This document shows positions 31,917-42,808 of a stretch of 64,000 nucleotides of DNA, one piece after another (positions within the stretch are counted from its first letter, which is position 1; each line of letters opens with the position of its first letter). The position numbers and the translations under genes are program-made. Source of the stretch: Chrysoporthe austroafricana (lineage: Eukaryota; Ascomycota; Sordariomycetes; Diaporthales; Cryphonectriaceae); contig JYIP02000002.1 of NCBI GenBank assembly GCA_001051155.2, forward strand, positions 5,189,315 through 5,253,314, read 5' to 3'. The notes under the pieces were generated by a model. It worked only from the letters and a program-made list of their open reading frames with translations. It did not search any database and was not told the DNA's origin.

Positions 31917-33070
31917 GCGAAGATACAGCTTGCACCTCGCCCCAATAGGCATCTGTCTCGTCTCTGAGTTGGACATATGGAACAAGAAGAGGGTGGAGAT
32001 GCTGCATTTTCTCCTTTTGACATGGTGTCCACGGTTCTTATTTGGGTCCGGGGTTTGCTCGTGTGTAACGAAGTTGGTTAGGCACCTTATCTCGAACTAG
32101 CTATTGTTCTGGGGTTAAGGGGTTCTGATAGGGCTCTGCGATACTCTGATCTCTGTTCGGAGTCCTATAAAGCCAGGGCTGCCACCCTCTATTCTAGTTC
32201 GAGACAAAATCAACTGTCTTCTTTCAGTGCGGACCCCTGTTGTGCCCTTGCATAAGCTTCGTCGCCAGATAGCAAGATCGGACAAGCGCCTGCCGTGCCT
32301 AGAGTTCTAGGTAGATCAGTTCGTGCCATTTGTTCTATTCCAAGTGCTTACTGCCTTCAACGCCTCGTCGTTGCACTCGTCGGCCGGCTTAGTTATTGAC
32401 GCGCCTCGTTGTCGACATGCAAGGCTGGAGAACAGGCGTCCTTCGACCCCCTTTTCTCCTCGCCCTGCAGACCACTTTCCGTTTTCTTGGTGGAGGAATG
32501 CTGTTGGCAAGGCGCAGAGGCAGGGCCGAGACTGATCTGCAGCAAAAATTCTCCGGCGATAACCTCCTGTTTCAAGGTGCTTCAGGACCATATCCACGAG
32601 CTGAATGCCCTCTATATAAATAGGCCTCTGGCTGTTCAACAGGCAGATTTAGAAACCAAGCGTCACTCGCCTGCGTTTGCCAGACCTAGGCTTTCAACGA
32701 GGACCGAGTAATCCGCTCAAGTGGAGATATCAATAATGACATTGCCGATCGTTGATCACCCAGATTTTGACTTTCTTGGCAACCCAAGGCTGGCTACTTT
32801 GGTAACCCATGCATTGCACCGTCGCCGTTGCGGTCTCTCACTATACCCCGAATGGAATGGCGTTGAGTCTCCCTGTCCTCCAGCCGCAGACCGTTGCAGA
32901 TATCGCGACAAGGCGTCCCGCGGCTGGTTCCAGTTTCCATCTATCATCCTCACTTCACCCCATCCTAGGAAGTGGAAAATGCCGGGACTCGTTCTTGCCC
33001 AGATGTACAGTAGTTAGAGGACAGGCTGACGCAGCCAACTGAGATCCGCAGACCAGGCCAGCTGCCCGAT
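31917..33070. other. 1.15-kb intergenic region
   Basis: Contains the 3' UTR of the small secreted protein and the promoter of the LtrA-like gene. No supported gene, RNA or repeat was found. Confidence 0.5.
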
Positions 33071-35216
33071 ATGTCTGCCACGCCAACCCGCACCAGGAGC
33101 GGGACCAACACGCCGGGCTCGCGGCCGGGCGCCTACGCGCGGCGCAAGCCCGCCGAGTTCCTCCTCCCGGACGGGCGCAGGATCCTCGTCGCCCTGCCCG
33201 AGGAGGCCGAGCGCCTGCGGCAGAAGCACGCGGCGGGCGCGGCGCAGGCCGAGGTCGTCGTGCACGGGTCGGCGGAGCACTGCCGCGCCCTGCGGGCGTC
33301 GCAGCGGCACCACGAGGCCCGGCGCGATGAGATGCGGGCCCGGCACGGCGCCGAGGCACTGGAGGAGTGGGAGAGCGTGAGCCGGCAGCTGGACGGCGTG
33401 ACGGCGCAGCTCGAGAGGCTGGCCGACCACTCGGCCGCGCTCAGGGAGAACTTCAGCAAGTTCGGCTACGACGCGCGCCTGCGGACGTACGGGGACGACG
33501 AGGGGCACGGGGAGGCCGGCGCGGCGCCTGGTAGTTCCAGCGCGAGTCTGTCCGAGGGGGCGCGTGGCGGGGACACGGACTGGAACGATCGCAGCGGCGA
33601 GGCTATCAGGCTCTTCAAGACGCCTGTGGTGAAGCAGTACTTCCACAGAGGACTGCTGTGGAGGTCGTCTCACGACAGCGAGGTCATGCCGTTCGAGCTG
33701 TTCTTCGACCTGCTGTTTGTTGGCATCATCGCCATCAACGGCGACCACGCATCGGAGGAGCCCACGGGGCGCGAGCTGCTGCGGTTTGTGATCACATTCT
33801 GTATGAGCTGGAAGATCTGGACCGATGTCACGCAGCTGATCGAGTGGTTCGACACGGGCGACGTTCTCAACCAGCTCGGACTACTGTTCCTCTTTTCCTG
33901 TCTCCTCGGGTAAGCTGTCCCATCGGCCAAGAGGCCCTAAGAAAACCCGCGCCATGCAGGCGCTGATGAGCTTGGACAGGTTGACGACCAACATGGTGTC
34001 GGCCTTTGGGGAGGAGCACGACACGTACGTCCAGCTCGCGGGCTACTATATCACAGCCCGTCTGTTCATGTCGCTCTGGGCAGCCTCGACGGCCTATCTG
34101 GTGCCCATGATCAGGGGCATGATGTTCTCGCAGATCGTGCACTACTTCATCGGGGTAGCCCTCTGGATCGGAAGTACCCAAGTTCGGTACCCCGCCAGCC
34201 TGGGTCTGATCATCACTGCGCTTTTCGTCGACATCTGCGGCGGCGCCACGTACATCAGCCTCTTCCGGTATGCAAGGTCGCACGAGTCGAAGCTGGCAAG
34301 CCGCATCGACCGCTTCTTCGAATTCTACCCGGCCGTGAACATCGAGCACAAGGTCGAGAGGACGAACGCGTTCGTCTGTCTTGTGATCGGCTACGGCGTC
34401 GTCGGAGTGCTGTACCAGAACCAGGGGTACGGGCTGAACGCATTCCTGGGGAAGGCCGTCCTAGGACTGGCACAGGGTTACATCTTCAACTGGCTGTACT
34501 TTGAGATCGACAACGGCCAAGTGCACACCCACGCGATCCGCCGTCATGCGCACACCGGTAAGTCCCACTGCCCGCGGTCCTCCCAGGCCCCAACGAGGGC
34601 GCGCAGCCAAGACACAGCCTGCTGACGGAGGGAGACGGCAGCTTTCCTCTGGCAGTACACCCACCTCGTCTTCATCATGTCGTACATCATCTCGAGCGCC
34701 GCCCTCTCCAAGCTGGTCGTGGCAGACGACTGCCCCGACGCCAGCGCCAGCACGCTGACGGAGTCGTACGCCGCGAAGTCCGAGGCCGAGATCCCGACCG
34801 GCCTACGCCTCTTCTACTGCGTCGGCCTGGGCATCGCCCTCGCGTGCATGCTGGCCATCAACCTCTCGCACACGCACAAGGTCCCCCCGCTCACGTGCCG
34901 GATCCCGCACTGGCTGCGGTGCGTGAACCGAACCGCGGTGTGTATCATCCTGTGCTGTCTGCCGGCGGCCAGGGACCGCTTGAACAGCCTGCAGCTGGTG
35001 GGCCTGGCGACGGGGCTGTCGGCCTGGGTGCTGGGCGTGGAGCTGTTCGGGAGGTCGTGCCAGGACACGAGCCTGTTCGGGGGCGGTGGGAGGTGCAGGT
35101 ACACGGCGCGGTGCAGCAGGCGGGAGCTGGATGATGCTACCAAGAGCGACGGCGAGATAGAGATCAGGGAGCTTGGGAGGAACGAGAAGACCGCCGTGCC
35201 CGGCGGGCTCGACTAG
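33071..35216 (+). CDS. low-temperature-requirement A (LtrA) family membrane protein
   Basis: Three exons: 33071-33909, 33980-34557 and 34642-35216, giving 663 residues. The first ~190 residues are soluble, Arg/Ala/Glu-rich and probably helical. The membrane part begins with VMPFELFFDLLFVGIIAINGDH, the signature of the bacterial and fungal LtrA family (ELFFDLxFV), and continues with about eight hydrophobic helices. The C-terminal tail is polar and charged. The molecular role of LtrA proteins is unknown; the Listeria namesake was linked to growth at low temperature. The gene is very GC-rich compared with its flanks. Confidence 0.85.
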
Positions 35217-35681
35217 CTCCTGCACGCTGCGTGTCCTCCCAGGCGAGCAGATACTGAATAATTCAGACGGCTGCCCAGCCGAGAAGCCCAGCCCACAGTA
35301 GTGCTGCGGAGGGGCCAGCGCAGCGTGCCATCGTAACAGGGTCGATGCAAGATGCACGATGTCTATTGCCGGGCTAGCAGGGGAAAAACCCTTATCCCCC
35401 CATCCGTAATTCCGTCTTGCACCCTCGTGGGTAAGAGAAGTAAAGTAGAGGCTTAGTGCCATGATATGCCATGCCGTGCCCGTCACGTCACCGCCGTCGT
35501 GGAGGACAGCCACACACGCCCGGAATCTGGAGCCGGGGCTAAGAGGTGGAGCAGAAAACTACTAGTATTTCCGATTTTCGCTGGGTTGCACCCTCCCTTA
35601 GACCCGACATCCCGCGGCTCCTGCAGACGCCGACGTGTGACGGCATCGTTCCTCATCGTTTGTGCTGCCGGCCACTCCACG
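35217..35681. promoter_or_regulatory. intergenic region, promoter of the second DHA2 pump
   Basis: Separates two co-directional genes. It shows no distinctive motif. The open frame upstream of 35682 is accidental. Confidence 0.35.
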
Positions 35682-37524
35682 ATGTCGCGCGATGAGGCTG
35701 GGCACCGGGGCCTCGACGTGGAGAAGCACGAGGAGGCCCAGCTGCAGCCCGCAGGCGAGCAGCTGCCGATCTCGGATGAGTCTGGCAACGGCACCTCGAC
35801 CGACGACGACGACGACAAGAACCGTGATGGTGATGCCCTGAGCCAACAACAGTCGCAGCCTGTCCTGGCTGTGTCGCGGGCCAGGGCCATTGCCCTGGTC
35901 GCCACCGTCACGGGCGCAAGCTTTCTCAATGCAAGTTCGCCTCCTCGTGCCTTTCGCCCTCGCAGGCTCTGCTGCTGCCTACCTCGGCGCTCTGCTCCGG
36001 GCCACGCTGACACCCTCCCAGACCCTCTCCATCCAGGCCGTCGTCATCATCCTCCCCACGATAGGCCGGGAACTCTCCATCCCCGACTCCCGCCAGCAGT
36101 GGATCGTGTCGGCCTACTCGCTCACCTTCGGTTGCTTCCTCCTCCTCTGGGGCCGCATCGCCGACCTCTATGGCAAGCGGACCATCTTCGTCCTCGGCTC
36201 CGCCTGGGTCGCTGTCACCACCGCCGTCAACCCCGCCATCCCCAACGAGATCGCCTTCGACCTGTTCCGCGGCCTGCAGGGCCTCGGCGCCGCCGCCAAC
36301 GTCCCCACCGCCATCGGCATCCTGGGCACCACGTTCCCGCCGGGCAGGGCCAAGAACTACGCCTTCTCGACGTATGCGGCCGGCGCGCCCATGGGCTCCA
36401 TCTGCGGGAACCTGCTGGGCGGCCTGATCGCGTCCTATGCCCACTGGACGTGGGTGTTCTGGGCGCTGGCCATCCTGGCCTTGGTCGTCACCGTCGCCGG
36501 CTACTTCGTCATCCCGCCGCCCCCGACCACACTCCACGCGCAGGGTGTCAAGGTCAAGGCCACCGTTGACTGGGTCGGGGCCGTCCTGATCACGGCCGGC
36601 CTGATGGTTCTGCTGTTCGCGCTCACCGAGGGCAACGTGGTGGGCTGGTCGACCCCCTGGGTCCCTGTGCTGATCGTGGTGGCCGTGATCCTCATCGTTC
36701 TCTTCGTCCTGTGGCAGCGCCACCTCGAGAGGACGGGCAGGCAGACGCCGCTCATGAAGGTGTCCATCTTCAAGAACCGCCGCTTCAGCGCCGCCATGGT
36801 CATCATGGGCCTATTCTTCGCCTGCTTCAGCAACTATCTGATCTTCGTCACGTACTACTTCCAGGACTACCAGGGGCTGAGCCCGATCGAGACGACCTTG
36901 CGCTTCATCCCGACCGGCGTGGTCGGCGTGTTCACCGCGGCCGTCATGGGCCGGCTGATAGCCGTCCTCCCGACGCAAGCGCTCCTCGCCTTCGGCAATC
37001 TCTGCTGCTCCGTGTCCTGCCTGCTATTCGCAGTCTCCATCCCGCCCACGACCACCTACTTCGCCTACGGCCTGCCGGCCATGGTGCTGGCCGTGTTCGG
37101 CGCCGACACGGCCTGGCCGTGCTTGACCCTCTTCACGTCGCACTCCCTCCCGCACGCGGATCAGGCCATGGGCGGCGCCCTGGTGAACGCGGTGGGCCAG
37201 TTCGGCCGCGCCATCGGGCTCGCCATCGCCACCGCCGTGGAGACCGCTGTGATGGCCAGGGAGAGGGGTACGTCGGTGGCGCATTCGGGGTCTCTGGCGG
37301 CGTGGGACGCGCCGACACTGAAGAGCCTGCAGGCCGCGCAGTACCTGAACTTCGCGCTTGGGGCGACCAGCCTGTGTGTGGTGCTGGTGGCCTTCAGGGG
37401 GACAGGCGTCATTGGGAGGGCCGGTGTGAAGATTAAAGCCGGCACCCAGTCCGCTGGGCCTGGCGGGACAGGCAGGACGGGCGGCGAAGAGGGTGTCATG
37501 GGCGAGGAGAGCTCGGGGCAATAG
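35682..37524 (+). CDS. MFS transporter, DHA2 drug:proton antiporter family (second copy)
   Basis: Two exons: 35682-35930 and 36022-37524, giving 583 residues. The N-terminus is acidic with a DDDDDK run. The membrane part has SRQQWIVSAYSLTFGCFLLLWGR as two joined blocks, FRGLQGLGAAANVPTAIGI (motif C region), and WVFWALAILALV, matching 14-helix efflux pumps. The intron (35931-36021) has the donor AAT|GCAAGT and a CTGAC branch site, a textbook GC-AG intron. An alternative ATG inside the intron (35890 frame) would remove the first helix and is unlikely. The substrate is unknown; export of small molecules is typical. Confidence 0.88.
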
Positions 37525-38998
37525 GTGGATCATGTCTGGTGTTCTTTCCCCTTAAGAGATGCCTTAGCTAGTCTATTCCTGCCTGTTGATGGTAATTCAG
37601 AGTATAGCCCGCATTCGTGGCTAGCCGTGAGCAGTCATTTGACAAGTCATGCCATGTCTCCGTTGCAGATGTCAGATCATCCTCCTCACTAGTGCAGCCT
37701 ATGTAGGCCCTTCCCTTTCCCCTTCCTCTATCCCGTTCTTTTGTACCCCGAGTGCGCTAGATTTGCAGATATCAGCCTTTGTAGCAAGCTGGATACTGCT
37801 GCACAGTACTAGGTACCTATTTCTTTCTTTCTTTTTTTTCCCCCCCCTTTATAACAACGTGGGAGCCAAGAGCCAGAATAGTGCACACGATGACAGATGA
37901 TGTGAGGTAAGTAGGGATTGCCCTCTGCTTCTTTAACCCGGCGCCCCGAATTCCCATTTGGATCTTTGTTTCGTGCAAAAACGTGGATCACGGCAATTGA
38001 GTTCCCGTTTGGTTGCTGGCTTGTACTGTCTGCCCAGCTATCCGCGGAAGCCCGATCCCACCAGGACAAGGCCAGTCATTTGGTAGACCTCCCGTCGCGC
38101 TCGAGCGAGGACCCCGACTTCAAGCCGGACCACAACGTCCATGGACGTCCAGACGCGCCTGGGCGGCCTTATGGCGCATGTCGAGTCGGTCGAGGCCTAT
38201 AGCGGTAGGGAGGACAACAGCCTATGCGCCACCCAGCAAGCAGCAGCTGGCCGACGCGTAGAAGAGCATCCCGTTCTTTACTAAGGATTAGAAGGCACAC
38301 GGCCTGGCATGCCACGGCGACGCGTTCCATCGGTAGCACCTCCCAGGCAGCCACAGGGCATTGCGTCGAGCAGGCCACCAAGACCAACGAGATCCTCGCA
38401 CAGGCCTATCAGAGCAAGAACTCCGCGTTGTCGACCAAGAACGCGCAGCTCCGGGCGAACCATGGAACCAGGTCCTCTCCCAGGCGCTCGCCATGGGGCA
38501 GCTGAAGGTTAGGGTGGTCAGGATACGTGTTCTATCGATCGAGGCATACCAAATTACCTTGGAGCCTCATAAACTTTCCAATGTCAAATATCATGGGGAA
38601 TCCCTTCCGAGACATCTTGATGACTTCCAATCGTCTTCTCTCCAACCCAATCTTCCATCCTTCCATCAAAACAAATTGTCCTTCAACATATTCCAGCACC
38701 TCTTTTTGTATCACTTTATATAGGTGACCGCATGCGAGCGGAATTGAATATAGTCACATCACATGACATCGAAGAAGAGTCTTCCAAACTGTCTTCTGTG
38801 GAATAAATAACGCAGACTATGTGAGCTTTCAAAGGTAGGTATCACGCTCAGTAGCGTTTGCATTGTATTCTCAGACGACATTTATGTAGTACAATATATA
38901 TATCGGTCAGCATACTTGACCTTTTTTGGAATTTCTTTTTTTCTTTTCTTTTTTCCTTGTACGCCCCCCTCATGATCACCCTGAACTCAGGGCAGACA
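37525..38998. other. 1.5-kb convergent intergenic region
   Basis: Holds 3' flanks of the DHA2 gene and of the coiled-coil protein, with T-rich tracts near 37826 and 38927. Short frames around 38013-38512 (e.g. NEILAQAYQSKNSALSTKN) look slightly protein-like but are broken across frames. They might be a decayed gene and I do not annotate one. Confidence 0.4.
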
Positions 38999-41900
38999 TT
39001 ACTCTGAATCAGCCTTGTAAGCCTGTAGGTACGCGTAGAACTCGTTCAAGTACTGCTCACGGTACGACTCAATCTCACCTTCTACGTCGAAAATATCATC
39101 GATCTCCTTCCACACCGCCTCCTCGAAGAACCTGTCCATCATGGTGTGGAGGTCATGCTCCACATACACGGTGGTGCCGCGGCTCTCCTCCGCCAGCCAG
39201 TCGCGGAAGCCCTCGTCGCCGAGGTGGTGGTTGTGGCTCGATACCTCCCTCATCCACTGGGTGTCCTGATCTGCGAGGATCGGCCAAAGCTTCCTCAGCG
39301 TCTCCTCCTTCGCCATGTGGTCGCGAAGGAAGACGAAGTAGTCCGAGCTGTAGCGGGCCTTGGTACGGACACTTTGCTTGCCCTGCCTCTTCAGCTCCTT
39401 CTGCAACTTCTCCTCGTCCTCCTTCTTCAGCTCCTCGAGCTTCTTGCTCGAGAAATTCCCCAGCCTTCCCCGCGGCTTCTTCGCCATAGCGCGCGAGGAT
39501 AGGTCGACGGCGGCGGCCGGCGCGCCGTCGGGCTCCTCGCTGTCGGAAGCCTCCGCACTGCCACCTTCCTTGGGGGGCGTCGGAATGGTGCTGGCGGCAG
39601 TGAACAAGTTCATGCCAGCCGACTCAGCGTCCTGAATCGCCACGCCAGACTTAGTGACGTCTGGTGCCGCAGCTGCAGGAGGAGGTACCACTGGCTTCAG
39701 CGCTTCCGCGCTGGACTTCTTGCTTGGGCTCACGGGGCGAAGTATCTTTCGTTCAAATACTGGCGCTTCCGAAGCCGTCGGCATAGGTTCATCGCCGGCC
39801 GCCTCGACCATAATCCTCTCTGGCGGGCCCTCAAGCTTCTCAACGTCCTTGGACAGCTTATTCACTTCGCCACTTGTGAGACCGTGTGTGCCTGGCCTGT
39901 TACCATTGTCGTCTGCCATACTCGCATCTTCCGCGATAGGCTTTGCACTCGAGCCAGCGTTGCTTCCTGGATCCTTCTTGGACGTCTCACCGCTGCCCGC
40001 AGCCGCAGCCTTCTTTGCTCTTGTCACGTTATCGACGAGCTTCAGAAAGTCACCGACCGGGTCGTTCACGGGTGGGGAGCCGAAGGCCGATGTGCTGGGG
40101 CCGAAATTGAATGCCTTCGGATCGAATGAAGATCCGCCCTGGGAAAAGTCGATAGTGACCGCTGGTTCCTTGGTGGCCTTGGGCTTTGAAGTGGGCAGAA
40201 AGGTGAAGATGGGCACCTGACGGGACTTTTCGTTCCCATTATTGGGAGCGTCCATTGCTGGTTGAGCCGGCTCGGCCTGCTCCATGTGCACATCCTCGTT
40301 ACTCTCAGTACTTTGAGCGTAGGTTGGTTGATACGGAGCGGCATACTCCATATGCGTGTCCTCTTCGTTGCCAATACTGTGAGAGTCGGATGTTGGTTCA
40401 ACCGGAGCTGTCTGCTCCATGTACGCATCCTCATTCTCGCTAACCTGTGATCCGCTCCCTTGCTGAGGTTGCTGACCGAAATTGTCGTTTCCACTACCAG
40501 CAAGGTCGGCTTCTAGCTGACTCAGGTCGGCTTCACCCATACTTGCATCCTCATTGTCATAACAGACCTGATACACCTGTCCCGAATGAAGGAAGTTCTG
40601 AGCAATAGGATACGACTGCTCGTCCTTCATAGGGTTGCTCGAGCTAGGCGCAGCCGCCATTGTGGAACTCGACCCGAAACCTTGATATTGCTCGGTAATG
40701 GCAGGGACTGCGTCTATAGACGTCATATCGACGTCCTCATTCTCGCCAACCTGTGCCCCGCGCTCATTCTGAGGGGATATATCGGCAATAGGTTGGGGTG
40801 TCTCGCTAGTTTGTAGGCTGGTTGGACTAGGCGCGACCACCGTCATACTCGGAGTTGCACTAGATCCAAGCCCTAGATCTTGCTTCCAATTCTCAGGAGC
40901 TGTATCCACAGACTCATTGGAGGGCATCTGTTCATCAAGAGGAGCTTGAGCAGGAGACTGAGCCCTCGAGCCCCAGCTAAGCTCGCTGAGTGGCTCTGAT
41001 TTGGCCGGACTCTGTGGCTCGCACTGAGCTCCCTCATTGTTCAGCGAGGCGTCCCTGACTGCCAGTGAGATCTCAACATGATCACCTATACTGGCATCCC
41101 TAGAGTCTCCTTCGTCGGCTGCCTCAGGATCCTTAGAGTGATCTTCCACGGATAGCTGCTGGCCTGCGATGAGAGGAGCACTGGCGATTTCATGCGAGGG
41201 GTTGCACGCAACCTTCGTCTCTTGATTCGCCTCTTCGATAACATCCTTCTTGGTGTCCTTCATCTTCTCAGACTCTTGCATATTCTCCTGCTTGGTTTCC
41301 TGTCTGGTCTCTTCTGGGACCTTCTGGCCGTCGAGAGCGTTCAAGGGCTCTTCATATGCCACAATAGCACCCGCTGCGTCTTCCGTCTCGGGGTCAGGAG
41401 TACCGTCGTCGGAGGTCTCCTTCACTGAAGCCATAGAGACGGGCGTGACAGCAGGTGTGAAGGCATTTCCTCTCGACGGTGAAACTGATACGTCCTCCAA
41501 ATCAATATTTTGGGGACCATCTGCCGAGCTCAGCTGTGTGGGCGAAGGTGAGATGCTTGATGCCTTCCGCCTTGGTGAATCATTGGTGGCAGCGGCCTTG
41601 GTCTTCATCTCCTTTGCCACAGCATATTTCCCATCTTTCTGCTTGCTGCCATTGTCTTCATAATACAACTCTCTTCCCATTGAGACGTCCTCGGGATTTC
41701 CATCATTCTTCCTCTGGCTCTCGGGCGCGAATCTGTCGCCGCCAGCTCCCGAGTAGGGACTGGCCTGGACGAGAGCATCGAATTTCTGTTGCAATTCCTT
41801 GAGCTGAGACTGCGCCAGGAGAGTTTCACTCTTTTCGTGATTTATCTGCTCGTTCAGGCTCTTAATATTCTCCCTGTGGTCGCAAGCCTCGCGTTCCGCA

Positions 41901-42808
41901 TCCCTGCACTTCAGCTTGAAGCTGTCGACCTCTTCTCGAAGGCTCTGGTGCCGCAGATAGACGTCTCGGCCCTCTTGAAATAGATATCGAGTATATTCCA
42001 GAGCCTCGTTGTGCTCCTTGGTCGCCTTTTCCTTCCAGTTCTCTAGCTTCTTCAGCTCGCTCTCTGCAGTTACAAGAGCAGCTTTCACCTCTCGCAGCTG
42101 CGTATCCTTGGCGATTTGGTCTTGTTTCTCTTTGGCTGCGAGAGAAGCTTTCGTCTCTTGCAGCTGCTTGGTAGTCTGCTCGTGCTTAACTTGCAGCTGT
42201 ATATTCTTCTTAGCGATCTCGTCTCGTTGCTCCACGACCTGCTGCCGTTGCTTGGTCTCTTCCTGCAGCTTGCTTGTGACTTGGTCCAGTTGCTGCTGAT
42301 GAATCTTGCGTAGTTCCTCGATAATGTTGCTCTGGTAATCCTTCCTTTGCTTCTCGAGCTCCTCCACTCGCGAAAGTACGTGATTGTAGTTGAGCTCCAT
42401 CTTGATAATCCGTGAGCCATGATCATTGGAGAGGTTGATAAATCGCGCGTCCATATCATTCCTGTCGGCCTTCTGGCTGAGCTGTGCCTCGACCTTCGCC
42501 CCGAGCTTTCGCAGTTTCTCGTTCAGCTCAGAGTTGAGTCGGTCTTGCTTGACAAGTTCTGTGCGGTAGTCCTGAAATTCCTTGACGACTTGTGGGTATC
42601 TCTGCTTGCCAGAATTCTGTTCTCGGGGTTCTAACATGCTTACCTTTGTCTTGGCGTTCTCCATGGCCATCATTCCATCTTGGTGTCGCGCGAGATCTTT
42701 GCTGATCTCATCGACTGCAGCGATGAAGCGGTCGATGCGAGGGAAGCCGATAAAGGCTCCCAGCACCAGGAGGGCCAGGAGGCTGACGATAATCACCTCG
42801 AGGACCAT
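38999..42808 (-). CDS. large membrane-anchored coiled-coil protein with repeated E-D-x-x-M motifs
   Basis: An open frame of 1269 codons. Residues 1-25 form one hydrophobic helix (IIVSLLALLVLGAFIGF), a membrane anchor or signal-anchor. Residues ~70-350 are a long Gln/Glu/Lys-rich coiled coil. The next ~600 residues are disordered and acidic. They carry seven E-D-x-x-M motifs (EDVSM, EDVDM, EDASM, EDAYM, EDTHM, EDVHM, EDASM); three of them lie in a loose tandem array around 40240-40450. The C-terminal ~170 residues are charged, then folded-looking with many Trp, His and Phe (SSDYFVFLRDHMAKEE, DRFFEEAVWKEIDDIF). A possible 72-bp in-frame intron is at 42572-42643 (GTAAGC..TTTCAG). I do not recognise the family. 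Confidence 0.75.
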   Translation of the reverse strand: MVLEVIIVSLLALLVLGAFIGFPRIDRFIAAVDEISKDLARHQDGMMAMENAKTKVSMLEPREQNSGKQRYPQVVKEFQDYRTELVKQDRLNSELNEKLRKLGAKVEAQLSQKADRNDMDARFINLSNDHGSRIIKMELNYNHVLSRVEELEKQRKDYQSNIIEELRKIHQQQLDQVTSKLQEETKQRQQVVEQRDEIAKKNIQLQVKHEQTTKQLQETKASLAAKEKQDQIAKDTQLREVKAALVTAESELKKLENWKEKATKEHNEALEYTRYLFQEGRDVYLRHQSLREEVDSFKLKCRDAEREACDHRENIKSLNEQINHEKSETLLAQSQLKELQQKFDALVQASPYSGAGGDRFAPESQRKNDGNPEDVSMGRELYYEDNGSKQKDGKYAVAKEMKTKAAATNDSPRRKASSISPSPTQLSSADGPQNIDLEDVSVSPSRGNAFTPAVTPVSMASVKETSDDGTPDPETEDAAGAIVAYEEPLNALDGQKVPEETRQETKQENMQESEKMKDTKKDVIEEANQETKVACNPSHEIASAPLIAGQQLSVEDHSKDPEAADEGDSRDASIGDHVEISLAVRDASLNNEGAQCEPQSPAKSEPLSELSWGSRAQSPAQAPLDEQMPSNESVDTAPENWKQDLGLGSSATPSMTVVAPSPTSLQTSETPQPIADISPQNERGAQVGENEDVDMTSIDAVPAITEQYQGFGSSSTMAAAPSSSNPMKDEQSYPIAQNFLHSGQVYQVCYDNEDASMGEADLSQLEADLAGSGNDNFGQQPQQGSGSQVSENEDAYMEQTAPVEPTSDSHSIGNEEDTHMEYAAPYQPTYAQSTESNEDVHMEQAEPAQPAMDAPNNGNEKSRQVPIFTFLPTSKPKATKEPAVTIDFSQGGSSFDPKAFNFGPSTSAFGSPPVNDPVGDFLKLVDNVTRAKKAAAAGSGETSKKDPGSNAGSSAKPIAEDASMADDNGNRPGTHGLTSGEVNKLSKDVEKLEGPPERIMVEAAGDEPMPTASEAPVFERKILRPVSPSKKSSAEALKPVVPPPAAAAPDVTKSGVAIQDAESAGMNLFTAASTIPTPPKEGGSAEASDSEEPDGAPAAAVDLSSRAMAKKPRGRLGNFSSKKLEELKKEDEEKLQKELKRQGKQSVRTKARYSSDYFVFLRDHMAKEETLRKLWPILADQDTQWMREVSSHNHHLGDEGFRDWLAEESRGTTVYVEHDLHTMMDRFFEEAVWKEIDDIFDVEGEIESYREQYLNEFYAYLQAYKADSE

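Noticed and set aside
35890..36021. Alternative start of the second DHA2 pump inside the GC-AG intron
   Set aside because: It would replace the normal first-helix region with an intron-derived peptide. Splicing with GCAAGT restores the conserved start of the family.
42572..42643. 72-bp in-frame intron in the coiled-coil gene
   Set aside because: Good donor and acceptor, but no clear branch site and the segment reads as acceptable coding sequence, so it is left as an open option rather than annotated.
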